A DNA stretch of 64,000 nucleotides from Actinomycetes bacterium (lineage in GTDB: Bacteria; Actinomycetota; Actinomycetes; Actinomycetales; Demequinaceae): contig JAEYOR010000027.1 in assembly GCA_023411615.1 (NCBI GenBank), positions 5,778 through 69,777 on the forward strand, read 5' to 3'. The translations under genes and the position numbers were made by a program. The notes under the pieces are model-generated. The model saw only the letters and a program-made list of their open reading frames with translations. It did no database searches and was not told where the DNA came from. The number at the start of each line of letters is the position of its first letter. The stretch's first letter is position 1. Shown here one piece after another: positions 42,962 to 51,061 of the stretch.

Positions 42962-43603
42962 TTAGCCGCGCTGCAGGTAGCGCGCGACGTCGGCGAGTTC
43001 AGCGTCGTTCACGGAGTGGCCCATGCCGGGGTAGATCTTCTCGGTGAGCGTGACGTGCTCGGGGAACCATGCCGACGCTGCACTAACCAGAGCGGGCGGG
43101 ATCACCGGGTCTGCCGTGCCGCGGCCCCAAAAGACATGCGGGCGGGACTCTCGCAACGTGTCATCACCGGGCTGGGAGGCGCCCAGCACAAAACCGCTGA
43201 GGACGACGGCGTCGGCGACGCGCTCGGGACGTGTCCGCAGCAACTGGGTCACCATGAGACCGCCCTGAGAGAAGCCGAGCGCCGAGATCGCGGCGGTCGC
43301 AGGCACATGCCCATCAATCCACTCCCACACAAGAGCGGTGGCCTCCTCAATCGGCTCGGGGCGCAGCCAGTCGCCCTCCAAAGGGAACCAAGCCGCGCCG
43401 CCGTAGCCCATCTCAATCGGCGCGCGCAGGGAGGCCCACGGCGCGCTTCCGGGCAGATACGGCGTGAGCCCAGCGAGGTCGTGCTCGTTGGAGCCGTAGC
43501 CGTGGAGCAGAATCGTCACCTTGTCCGGGCCTGCGGCCGACGCTTCCTCGCCTTCGCCGGTAAGGAAGGGAAAGTCGGGGCTGGTGATTGCGCGGAGGGC
43601 CAT
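42962..43603 (-). CDS. Alpha/beta-hydrolase, phospholipase/carboxylesterase family
   Basis: A 213-residue serine hydrolase. Nucleophile elbow GFSQGG, oxyanion strand ILLHGYGSNEHDL, the Asp region GTADPVIPP and late His GMGHSV give a complete triad. Family members (YpfH/EstB-like) hydrolyse short acyl esters. ATG at 43603 with a GGAGG-poor upstream; the longer frame is not needed. It is inserted, on the opposite strand, between proB and proA. Confidence 0.88.
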   Translation of the reverse strand: MALRAITSPDFPFLTGEGEEASAAGPDKVTILLHGYGSNEHDLAGLTPYLPGSAPWASLRAPIEMGYGGAAWFPLEGDWLRPEPIEEATALVWEWIDGHVPATAAISALGFSQGGLMVTQLLRTRPERVADAVVLSGFVLGASQPGDDTLRESRPHVFWGRGTADPVIPPALVSAASAWFPEHVTLTEKIYPGMGHSVNDAELADVARYLQRG

Positions 43604-43684
43604 GCCCCGATTATCTCCGGGCCGGGCGCCACTGGTGCCACACGCACCCTGACCGGCCCGCATGGCGCCGCCTAGACTTGCCGC

Positions 43685-44971
43685 ATGACAGACACCGCCA
43701 TCAGCGCCGATGTCGAGGCCGCTGTCCTCGAATCCTGCCGACGCGCCAAGGTCGCCTCGCGCGCCCTTGCGACCGCCACCCGCATCACCAAAGACGCCGC
43801 TCTTGAAGCGATGGCCCAGGCGATCGTTGCCCAGGCCGAACGCATCGTTAAAGCGAATGCTGTTGACGTGGAGCGAGAGCGCGCCAACGGAATGAGCGAA
43901 GGACTGCTTGACCGCCTCACTCTCACCCCGCAGCGCCTCGAGGCGATCGCAGAAGCCCTGCGCTTTGTCGCGTCATTGCCGGACCCCGTGGGCGAGATCA
44001 AGCGTGGCTCGACGTTGCCCAATGGGCTGCGCCTCGTGCAAAAGGCCGTCCCGATGGGCGTGGTGGGGATGATTTACGAAGCCCGCCCTAACGTCACCGT
44101 CGACGCGGCGGCACTGTGCCTCAAGTCGGGCAACGCGGCGGTGTTGCGCGGTGGCTCGGCGGCGCAGTCGAGCAACGAGGTGATCGTTGCCGTGTTGCAG
44201 GATGCGCTTGAGTCGGTGGGTCTGCCCCGCGATTCTGTCCAGTCGATCGACGCGTACGGCCGCGAGGGCGCCCGTGTGCTGATGGGTGCGCGCGGGCTCG
44301 TTGACGTCCTCGTTCCGCGTGGCGGACGGGACCTCATCCAGACCGTGGTGCGCGAAAGCACCGTGCCTGCAATTGAGACGGGCGAGGGCAACTGCCACAT
44401 CTATATTGACGCGAGCGCGCCCACACAGCGCGCGGTGGACATTGTCCTCAACTCCAAGACGCAGCGCCTGGGCGTATGCAACACGGCCGAGACGCTCCTT
44501 GTGCACAAGGACGCGGCGCCCCGCGTGCTGCCCCAGATCATGAAGGCGCTCGCCGAAAAGGACGTCACCCTCCATGCGGACGACGCTGCGGCTGGCTTGG
44601 CGCCCGAGGTGGCGCGCATCGTCGCCGCCACCGAGGAGGACTGGGCGACCGAGTATCTTTCGGCGGACCTCGCGGTGAAGATTGTCGACGATCTCGACGA
44701 AGCGCTCGGTCACATCCGCCGCTACACCACCGGCCACACCGAGGCGATTGTCACCGAGGACATTGGCGCGGCTGATCGTTTTGTGGCGGGCCTCGACTCT
44801 GCGGCGATCATGGTGAACGCGTCGACACGCTTTACCGATGGTGGGCAGTTTGGGCTGGGCGCCGAGATCGGCATCTCGACGCAGAAACTCCACGCGCGCG
44901 GTCCCATGGGCCTCGCTGAGCTGACCACCACCACGTGGATCGTCTACGGAGACGGACACATCCGTACCTAA
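43685..44971 (+). CDS. proA: Gamma-glutamyl phosphate reductase
   Basis: A 428-residue enzyme reducing glutamyl-5-phosphate to the semialdehyde for proline. Shown by PMGVVGMIYEARPNVT, the nucleotide-binding KSGNAAVLRGGSAA, VPRGGRDLI, and the catalytic-Cys segment RLGVCNTAETLLVH. The ALDH fold spans the protein. It is separated from proB but in the same direction. Confidence 0.97.
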   Translation: MTDTAISADVEAAVLESCRRAKVASRALATATRITKDAALEAMAQAIVAQAERIVKANAVDVERERANGMSEGLLDRLTLTPQRLEAIAEALRFVASLPDPVGEIKRGSTLPNGLRLVQKAVPMGVVGMIYEARPNVTVDAAALCLKSGNAAVLRGGSAAQSSNEVIVAVLQDALESVGLPRDSVQSIDAYGREGARVLMGARGLVDVLVPRGGRDLIQTVVRESTVPAIETGEGNCHIYIDASAPTQRAVDIVLNSKTQRLGVCNTAETLLVHKDAAPRVLPQIMKALAEKDVTLHADDAAAGLAPEVARIVAATEEDWATEYLSADLAVKIVDDLDEALGHIRRYTTGHTEAIVTEDIGAADRFVAGLDSAAIMVNASTRFTDGGQFGLGAEIGISTQKLHARGPMGLAELTTTTWIVYGDGHIRT

Positions 44972-45037
44972 CGAGGTGCGTTGTCCGCGTCAACACGCGT
45001 GACATACTGTGACGAACAGACTGAACAAGGAGTCACC

Positions 45038-45193
45038 GTGACCACGATCCTCGCCGCCGCCGTTGAGAGCGGGCACGCCGAGTCGTCGATCCCGCCTGTG
45101 GCCATTGGCCTGGCGGCCTTTGCAGGCCTGATGGCGCTGTTGTTCATCACGTACGCGTTCAGGAGCGTTGGCACTCGCCACCAGGGTGACTAA
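45038..45193 (+). CDS. Small single-pass membrane protein upstream of nadD
   Basis: A 51-residue protein from GTG at 45038 with AAGGAG 5 nt upstream. It has one hydrophobic segment, IGLAAFAGLMALLFITYAF, followed by a basic tail (RSVGTRHQGD), so probably inserted N-out/C-in. Short single-TM proteins before nadD occur in other actinobacteria. Its stop overlaps the nadD start region by 8 bp. Function unknown. Confidence 0.7.
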   Translation: MTTILAAAVESGHAESSIPPVAIGLAAFAGLMALLFITYAFRSVGTRHQGD

Positions 45194-45776
45194 CGCACGC
45201 ATCGGCGTCCTGGGGGGCACGTTCGATCCCATCCACATTGGCCACCTCGTTGTGGCCAGTGAGGTGCGCGCGGCTCTAAGTCTTGACACCGTTCTCCTCG
45301 TGCCGACGGCCGCTCAGCCCTTCAAAGGGGAGACATCCCGAGCGTCCGCTGAGCAGCGACTCGAGATGTGCAGACTTGCTACGGCCGATGACGACACGCT
45401 GCAGGTCTCTGATGTGGACGTGATCCGTGGGGGAGTGACGTACACGGTTGACACGCTGACGGACCTCACGGCGCAGTACCCGGGCGCCGAGCTCTACTTC
45501 ATTGGTGGCGCCGACGCTCTCGCTCGTATCGATGAATGGCGGGAGCCGGAGCGATTGAGGGCCCTCGCTCGTTGGGTTGTCGTGGCCCGGCCAGGGCATG
45601 CCATCGAGGTGTCGGATGGTCGAACGATTGTGGTCGAGACCCCAGAAATGGGGGTATCCTCAACGGACGTTCGGCACCGCGTGGCGACGGGTGCGCCATG
45701 GCGCTACCTGGTCCCGGTTTCGGTAGCCGCTTACATCGTTCAGCACGGGCTATACCTCGGAGGATCGAATGTCTGA
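45186..45776 (+). CDS. nadD: Nicotinate-nucleotide adenylyltransferase
   Basis: A 196-residue enzyme forming deamido-NAD. It has the nucleotidyltransferase motif GVLGGTFDPIHIGHLV and late SSTDVRHRV. The start is uncertain: GTG at 45186 has no clear ribosome site and is probably coupled to the small upstream gene; TTG at 45168 has AGGAG only 2 nt away. The next gene overlaps by 8 bp. Confidence 0.95.
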   Translation: MTNARIGVLGGTFDPIHIGHLVVASEVRAALSLDTVLLVPTAAQPFKGETSRASAEQRLEMCRLATADDDTLQVSDVDVIRGGVTYTVDTLTDLTAQYPGAELYFIGGADALARIDEWREPERLRALARWVVVARPGHAIEVSDGRTIVVETPEMGVSSTDVRHRVATGAPWRYLVPVSVAAYIVQHGLYLGGSNV

Positions 45777-47367
45777 CGCGCCGATGTCGCGCCGTGCACG
45801 TCGGGCTCTTGAGGAGCAAGCAGCTGAGCGGATGGCCCAGGAGAATCTGGGAGTCACTGACGTCCCATCCGCGGCACAACCAGGCACGGGGGAGCTTCCG
45901 TTGTCACGCCGCGACCGCCGTCGCCTCGAGCGCCTGCAGCGTCCGATGGAGACGTGGACTGCGGAAGAAGAGATGATCGCGACGGGTCAGATACCTGTCC
46001 TTACGCCCGAGCGCATCGCCGAGCAGGAACGCTTGGCGCGCGAGAAGGCGGAGCAAGCGGCGCGCGACGCCCAACTCGCCTCGCACGAGCTTCGCCGGGT
46101 CACTCAGAACGAGATTGCGCCGAGTTCTGAGTTTGCGACCCCGGAGCCGACGCCAGTTGCTGAGCCCGAACCGACACCCGTTGCTGAGCCGGAACCGGTG
46201 CCCGTTGCTGAGCCCGAACCGATTGTTGAGGCGCCGTTTGCCGCGCACCTGCCAGTCACCGAGCCGGAGCCGATCGCCGATGCGCCGTTCACTCCCGGCG
46301 CGGGCTTCATTCCGGCCCCCGCACGCGAATCTGCCCCTGAGCCCATTGATGAACCGTTCACCCCGGTATTCCAGTTTGAGCCTGTGAAGCCTCCGCGTGT
46401 GCGCGAGGAGGACGAGCCGGCACCCGTCCAGCCCTTCGCGGACATCTTCCCTGCTGGCTCGGTTCAGGGGGGAGCGCCCGCCGAGCCCGAGCCCGAGCCT
46501 GCGCCCGAGAGTGACCCCAACCCATTCGCCGCATTCACTGTAGCCGCGCAGCCCGAGCCAGCAGCTGCGCAGCCCGAGCCGGCAACCGCGCAACCCGAGC
46601 CACCAGCCGCGCAGCCCGACCCCGCGAGTGGAATCGACGAGATTCGCCGCCTCGCGGCCGAGGCGATGAGCGGCATCGAGAGGGCCGGTCAGGCACACGC
46701 GGTCGACCACAGCCATGACTTTCCGGTTGCGCAACCCTTTACACCCGGCGCGGTCGAACCCGAAGAGCGGTACGACGCAGTGGTGAGCCAACCTGCTCCG
46801 GCGACTCCGGCGTCGGGCGCTTTCCAGCAGGTGACCCAGCCCGCTCCCGCGACTCCGGCGTCGGGCGCTTTCCAGCAGGTGACCCAGCCCGCTCCGGTGA
46901 CCCCCACTTCCGGCGCGTTCCAACAGGTGAACCAGCCCGAGCCGAGCGCACCGCACGACGCGAGCCCGTGGGACGTGCACCCACTTGAGCAGGCGGCAGC
47001 GCCTTTGGCCGATCCCAACGACTTCACCCCGATCGCCGCTCCAGTGCAACCGGACTTCAGCGCGCTGTATGAGGCCGCGCCCCAGCAGGCGGCACCGTTT
47101 GCCCCCGTGACGGGTACGTCGCCCACCGTGCCGCCCTCGGCCGCGTTGCCCACGAGTGGCCAATTTCCCACCTCGCCCTTTGGCGCAGTGAGCCCCACGC
47201 CCTCCGGCCAGATCCCCACCGAGAGCCTCGCCACGGGCACGTTCCGCCGCCCAGAGATCCCCGCGGGTCCCGGACCGCGTGACTTCAAGTGGCTTCACTT
47301 GGGCGTCATCGGCGCGCTGATGTTCGTGTTGGGTGTGTTCATTTACAACGTGGCGTTCAACCAGTGA
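45769..47367 (+). CDS. Pro/Glu/Ala-repeat tail-anchored membrane protein
   Basis: A 532-residue acidic protein. The N-terminal 110 residues are charged and helical (SRRARRALEEQAAERMAQ, repeated as SRRDRRRLERLQ). The middle is repetitive: about three EPEPxPVAEPEP units, four AQPEPxA units and three near-identical QPAPxTPxSGAFQQV units of about 17 residues. One transmembrane helix ends the protein (HLGVIGALMFVLGVFIYNVA), so a tail-anchored cytoplasmic protein is likely. It sits between nadD and rsfS, overlapping both by 4-8 bp. Function unknown; a disordered tether or envelope scaffold is possible. Confidence 0.85.
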   Translation: MSDAPMSRRARRALEEQAAERMAQENLGVTDVPSAAQPGTGELPLSRRDRRRLERLQRPMETWTAEEEMIATGQIPVLTPERIAEQERLAREKAEQAARDAQLASHELRRVTQNEIAPSSEFATPEPTPVAEPEPTPVAEPEPVPVAEPEPIVEAPFAAHLPVTEPEPIADAPFTPGAGFIPAPARESAPEPIDEPFTPVFQFEPVKPPRVREEDEPAPVQPFADIFPAGSVQGGAPAEPEPEPAPESDPNPFAAFTVAAQPEPAAAQPEPATAQPEPPAAQPDPASGIDEIRRLAAEAMSGIERAGQAHAVDHSHDFPVAQPFTPGAVEPEERYDAVVSQPAPATPASGAFQQVTQPAPATPASGAFQQVTQPAPVTPTSGAFQQVNQPEPSAPHDASPWDVHPLEQAAAPLADPNDFTPIAAPVQPDFSALYEAAPQQAAPFAPVTGTSPTVPPSAALPTSGQFPTSPFGAVSPTPSGQIPTESLATGTFRRPEIPAGPGPRDFKWLHLGVIGALMFVLGVFIYNVAFNQ

Positions 47368-47726
47368 GCGCCGATGCACGCGCGTTGAGCGCAACCGAGA
47401 TCGCCGCGCGAGCCGCTGCCGAGAAGAAGGCGGAGGAGCTCATTGCGCTCGACGTCAGTGAACGCATGCCGCTGGCCGATATCTTCTTCATTGCCTCGGG
47501 ATCCAATGAACGTCAGGTTGTCGCAATCGCCGAGGCGATCGAAGAGGCTCTGCTTGCTCAGGGGATGAAGGCCGTGCGTCGCGAAGGCGTGCGGGAGGGC
47601 CGTTGGGCGCTCCTCGATTTCAACGACGTGATAGCCCACGTCATGCATCAGGAGGACCGGGCCTACTACGCGTTGGAGCGGTTGTGGAAGGACTGCCCCG
47701 TGATTGCGCTGCCTGACGACTTATGA
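47364..47726 (+). CDS. rsfS: Ribosomal silencing factor RsfS
   Basis: A 120-residue DUF143 protein that binds L14 and blocks subunit joining in nutrient limitation. Key segments are ERMPLADIFFIASGSNERQV and GRWALLDFNDVIAHVMHQEDRAYYALERLW. GTG start overlaps the upstream stop by 4 bp, and its stop overlaps the next start. The nadD-...-rsfS order is conserved. Confidence 0.97.
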   Translation: MSADARALSATEIAARAAAEKKAEELIALDVSERMPLADIFFIASGSNERQVVAIAEAIEEALLAQGMKAVRREGVREGRWALLDFNDVIAHVMHQEDRAYYALERLWKDCPVIALPDDL

Positions 47727-48361
47727 CTCGCTTGACCCTCGTCCGGCACGGCCAGACGGACTGGAATGTGGCGGGACGGGTCCAGGGCTCGTCAGATACC
47801 CCGCTCAATGACACCGGCCGCCAGCAGGCTCTCGACGCGCGCCACAGTGTGTGGTCGGAACTTCGCGACGACGCGGTGGTGGTGAGTTCGCACCTGTCTC
47901 GCGCGATGGAGACCGCGCGCATCTTGTGCGAGGGGCGTGATGTCGTCATCGAATCTGACCCTCGGATCGCGGAGCGTGCGTACGGGGAGTGGGAGGGTCT
48001 CGCCGCTGACCAGCGAGCTATTGACTTCCCTGAGGATTTCGCGTTGTGGCAAGCGGGTCACGAGCCGCGCATTAAGGGATACGAGACTCACGCGACGCTT
48101 GCGGCACGAGTGCAAGAGTCAGCGCTCGAGTGGGCAGAGCGGGTTGGCCCGGAAGGGGAACTTCTCATGGTGTCCCATGGGTCTGCTGGCCGCATGCTGC
48201 TTCTCGAACTGCTCGGGCTACCGCTGACGGGCCGGCTCCTTGGGCATATGAACAACACGGCATGGTCGCGTGTGGCGCTCGGCGCCGATGGCCGCTGGGC
48301 GCTTGAGCGGCACAACGTCCTGGCTCCAGTAGTCGCAGCAGGTGGGCCGGTGTTCCCATGA
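47723..48361 (+). CDS. Histidine phosphatase family protein (1)
   Basis: A 212-residue phosphoglycerate-mutase-fold protein. It has LVRHGQTDWNVAGRVQGSSD (RHG motif, catalytic His), the second Arg/His in SHLSRAMETA and MVSHGSAGRMLLLEL. A cytosolic phosphatase or mutase; substrate unknown. Genes of this family commonly follow rsfS in Actinomycetota. It overlaps the downstream paralogue by 4 bp. Confidence 0.9.
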   Translation: MTRLTLVRHGQTDWNVAGRVQGSSDTPLNDTGRQQALDARHSVWSELRDDAVVVSSHLSRAMETARILCEGRDVVIESDPRIAERAYGEWEGLAADQRAIDFPEDFALWQAGHEPRIKGYETHATLAARVQESALEWAERVGPEGELLMVSHGSAGRMLLLELLGLPLTGRLLGHMNNTAWSRVALGADGRWALERHNVLAPVVAAGGPVFP

Positions 48362-48954
48362 CCACTGTTGTGCTGTTGCGCCATTCGCCCACTGCATTCA
48401 ATGCGGAGAGGAGATTGCAGGGCTCGCTCGACGTCGCTTTGGACGACGCTGGTGTGGCGCAAGCACAGGCCGTGGCACAGGCGCTGGTTTCCCGTCAGGG
48501 GGCGCCGGACCTCTTGCTCACGTCACCATTGGCGCGGGCGTACCAAACGGCCGACGCCATTGCTCGCGTTGCGGGAGTGGAGGCCGTGGCCGACGCTCGG
48601 CTTAGCCAGCGATCGTACGGTGAGTGGGAGGGGCTCACGTGGGACGAGGTGCGCGCCCGCTGGCCTGTGGAGTACGAGCGCAGGATGGCGGGCCTCGACC
48701 CACGTATCGCAGGGTGGGACGGTTCCGCCGCGGTGGGCGCGCGCGTTGCCGCATGCGTGCAGGAGGCTGTCGAGGGACGTGATCTTGTGGTGGCGGTGAG
48801 TCACGGGAGTGCGATCATGCTCGGCACGCTTGCGCTGCTCGGGCTTGATTCGTACTCGCGGGTCTTGGGGCACCTTGAGCATGGTCGCTGGTCGGTCTTG
48901 CGTCAGCGCAGCGAGGGGGAGTGGACGCTCGAGCGCTATGCGATTGGCGGTTGA
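48358..48954 (+). CDS. Histidine phosphatase family protein (2), RHS variant
   Basis: A 198-residue paralogue of the preceding gene: VVLLRHSPTAFNAERRLQGSLD, TSPLARAYQTADAI, AVSHGSAIMLGTLALL. The usual RHG is RHS here, keeping the catalytic His but changing the Gly. Tandem duplication with divergence is the simple explanation. The ATG overlaps the upstream stop. It ends 73 bp before a tRNA gene. Confidence 0.88.
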   Translation: MTTVVLLRHSPTAFNAERRLQGSLDVALDDAGVAQAQAVAQALVSRQGAPDLLLTSPLARAYQTADAIARVAGVEAVADARLSQRSYGEWEGLTWDEVRARWPVEYERRMAGLDPRIAGWDGSAAVGARVAACVQEAVEGRDLVVAVSHGSAIMLGTLALLGLDSYSRVLGHLEHGRWSVLRQRSEGEWTLERYAIGG

Positions 48955-49027
48955 GGCGATTCGCGCGCTGGGGTTTGTGTGGGCTACTATTGCACTCGCT
49001 CTTCGGAGCGCGCGATCTCACGATCAC

Positions 49028-49100
49028 GGGGCTGTGGCGCAGCTGGTAGCGCACCTGCATGGCATGCAGGGGGTCAGGGGTTCGAGTCCCCTCAGCTCCA
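49028..49100 (+). tRNA. tRNA-Ala (anticodon GGC)
   Basis: A full cloverleaf of 73 nt. The acceptor GGGGCTG pairs with CAGCTCC (one G-U), the anticodon stem CCTGC/GCAGG encloses loop ATGGCAT with GGC, and the T-arm is AGGGG-TTCGAGT-CCCCT; discriminator A. CCA is not encoded. A weak -10-like TACTAT lies near 48984. Confidence 0.96.
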
Positions 49101-49126
49101 CGGAGTTTGTGGAGACAGCTCTTGAG

Positions 49127-49155
49127 AAGGCCGGCCTGCGGGCCGGCTTTCTGCT
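49127..49155 (+). terminator. Terminator downstream of tRNA-Ala
   Basis: GCCGGCC (49130-49136) pairs with GGCCGGC (49141-49147), loop TGCG, followed by TTTCTGCTTT. A strong GC stem with T-rich tail. Confidence 0.8.
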
Positions 49156-49292
49156 TTCCCGGACCTTTGAGCGCTTGTTACGCGAGCAGGCGTTGTGCAG
49201 CGTCGTGGAACAACACAGGGGTGGTTGCGTGTTGACGGAAATGTCCGAAACGCACATCGGTCCCCCCAGGGCCACGAAAGAATGGAGACAGC

Positions 49293-49448
49293 GTGATAAT
49301 TCTCGGACTGATCCTCTTCCTCATCGGAGTCCTGGCTAACATCGGCCTACTTCAGACCATCGGAGCCGTGCTCCTGATTGTTGGGCTTGTTCTCATGTTG
49401 GTGGGCAGGTCGGGCAGGGCCATTGGTGGGCGAAGCCACTGGTATTGA
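49293..49448 (+). CDS. DUF6131-like small membrane protein
   Basis: A 51-residue protein read from GTG at 49293 (GGAG 5 nt upstream) to TGA at 49446. Sequence starts VIILGLILFLIGVLANIGLL, has a second hydrophobic stretch and ends GRAIGGRSHWY. This strongly resembles the conserved actinobacterial DUF6131 pattern (two short helices, then Gly-Arg-Ala-x-Gly-Gly-Arg). Function unknown. Short genes like this are easily missed in annotation. Confidence 0.75.
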   Translation: MIILGLILFLIGVLANIGLLQTIGAVLLIVGLVLMLVGRSGRAIGGRSHWY

Positions 49449-49490
49449 GCCGGTAGTCACGCCGTCCAGCGGGCCTGAGTAGGCCGACTT

Positions 49491-49535
49491 CCGGCGGCGA
49501 GTGTGAAGGGCGTTGCCCCTCGCACTCGCCTCCGG
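49491..49535. terminator. Long hairpin between convergent genes
   Basis: GGCGAGTG...AAGGGC (49496-49511) pairs over about 16 bp with GCCCCTCGCACTCGCC (49515-49530) with only G-U wobbles, extended by CCGG arms. It lies between the DUF6131-like gene and the convergent redoxin gene, and probably terminates both. Confidence 0.65.
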
Positions 49536-49563
49536 CCATTCTCGCGGCTCATGCCAGATGTGC

Positions 49564-50121
49564 TCAGGCCGCCGCGGCCGCGATTTCCAAAAGCTCGTCA
49601 ACCGACCACTGGTCGTAGGCGTGCTCGCCGTACTTTGCGGCGATCACTCTTCCCTCCGGGTTGATGAGGAAGTCCGCAGGCACGCCCAGGTGACCCGAGC
49701 CGTGGTCGCCCCCAAGTGGCCTGCGCTTAGTCGCCACTGCGCGCATCATCGGCCCCCACGCACGTGGGTGTGCCACCGCCCGCCACGAGGGTTCAACATC
49801 AAACTCCCGGTATAGCGCTCGGCGAGGGTCCGCGACCACGGGAAACGGAGTCGGCTCGTTATATGCGAGCAAATCCTCAGCCGTCGAGTGGAACACCACC
49901 ACCTCGTTGATGCCCGCAGCAGTGATCTCGGCATGGCGCGCAGTGAGGCTGCGCAGGTGAAGATTGCAGAACGGGCAACCCGCGTAGCGGCGGAACTGGA
50001 TGTGCGTGAGGCCCACGGGGGAGGGAAACTCAATGGCCTCGCCCGTGATGCAAGTCAGCGCGCGACTCGGCACCAGGTCTCCGAGTTCGAGGCGCCCGCC
50101 GGGGGATAGGAATGTGCGCAT
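49564..50121 (-). CDS. Peroxiredoxin-like (AhpC/TSA) protein
   Basis: A 185-residue thioredoxin-fold protein. The redox site is GCPFCN in QFRRYAGCPFCNLHLRSL, a CxxC pair at the N-terminus of helix 1. VVFHSTAEDLLAY and GVPADFLINPEGRVIAAKYG complete the fold. Likely a thiol peroxidase or reductase in the cytosol. ATG at 50121 has GGAAGG. The upstream gap has an ATAGT-N10-ACTAT dyad (50188-50207). Confidence 0.85.
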   Translation of the reverse strand: MRTFLSPGGRLELGDLVPSRALTCITGEAIEFPSPVGLTHIQFRRYAGCPFCNLHLRSLTARHAEITAAGINEVVVFHSTAEDLLAYNEPTPFPVVADPRRALYREFDVEPSWRAVAHPRAWGPMMRAVATKRRPLGGDHGSGHLGVPADFLINPEGRVIAAKYGEHAYDQWSVDELLEIAAAAA

Positions 50122-50281
50122 GATGCCTGCCTTCCAAAGGTGACATCCGCCCGCGCATGGAGGGTGAGCCGGATGACGAGACCATAAATAGTGAGTGGAA
50201 CAACTATAAAAGGCTAGCAGGTGGATGTCGAGCTGATGTACAGGCAGCACCTTGGGCGGCGAGGCGCGCTAAGGTCGTCAC

Positions 50282-51046
50282 GTGACGATTCGGATCGTGT
50301 CAATTGGCGACAGCTTCACGGAGGGGGTCGGGGACGAACTTCCCGATGGCACCCCACTTGGGTGGGCGGATCGCGTGGCAGCCGGGCTGGCGTCGGCCGA
50401 TGTGTCTCGGGAGGTGTTCTACGCCAACTTCGCCATCCGCGGCCGCTTGCAACATGCGATTGTCCATGAGCAACTCGACGCGGCGCTCGCCCTCGACCCG
50501 GTGCCAACCCACCTCACTTTCAATGGTGGTGGCAATGACATGATGCGCCCCGGGTACTCGGATGAGGTGATGGCCCAGATGGTCAGTCGTGTTTTCGACA
50601 AGTGCGCCGCGCGGGGTGTTCACGTCGTGATTCTCGCGGGCCCCGACCCATCGGATCGGCTTCCAGGTGGAAAACGGATGCGTACGTTGGGCACTAGGCT
50701 CACCGAACTCGTCGACGGCCTCGCCCAGCGGGACAACGTGACATTTGTTGACAACTTTCGCGACGCTGAGACGCGCCGGGCCGCCTATTGGTCCGTTGAC
50801 CGACTGCACCTCAATTCACTCGGTCACGAACGCGTCGCCAGCAAGGTCCTCACGGCGCTTGGTGTTCCCACCGATCCCCCCGAGGTGGGGGAGGCTGACG
50901 CTCCACTCGGCGGAATTATCGGAGAACTTCGATATTGGCGCACCTATGTGATGCCGTGGATTGGGCGTCGGCTTACCGGGAGATCTTCGGGTGACGGGCG
51001 CAGCCCCAAATATCCCGAGTGGACGCTCGTGCCTGGGGGCAACTAG
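50282..51046 (+). CDS. SGNH/GDSL-type hydrolase
   Basis: A 254-residue esterase/lipase-like hydrolase: block I VSIGDSFTEGVGD (nucleophile Ser), block II Gly, block III NGGGNDMMRP, and block V DRLHLNSLGH (Asp-x2-His). No signal peptide, so cytosolic. GTG start. C-terminal extension (RYWRTYVMPWIGRRL) is basic. Substrate unknown. Confidence 0.9.
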   Translation: MTIRIVSIGDSFTEGVGDELPDGTPLGWADRVAAGLASADVSREVFYANFAIRGRLQHAIVHEQLDAALALDPVPTHLTFNGGGNDMMRPGYSDEVMAQMVSRVFDKCAARGVHVVILAGPDPSDRLPGGKRMRTLGTRLTELVDGLAQRDNVTFVDNFRDAETRRAAYWSVDRLHLNSLGHERVASKVLTALGVPTDPPEVGEADAPLGGIIGELRYWRTYVMPWIGRRLTGRSSGDGRSPKYPEWTLVPGGN

Positions 51047-51061
51047 GCAGACTCAGCGGAC

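Noticed and set aside
45904..47394. 496-codon minus-strand frame opposite the repeat protein
   Set aside because: Gly/Arg/Leu repeats mirror the Pro/Glu/Ala repeats of the plus strand; the plus frame has coupled overlaps with nadD and rsfS.
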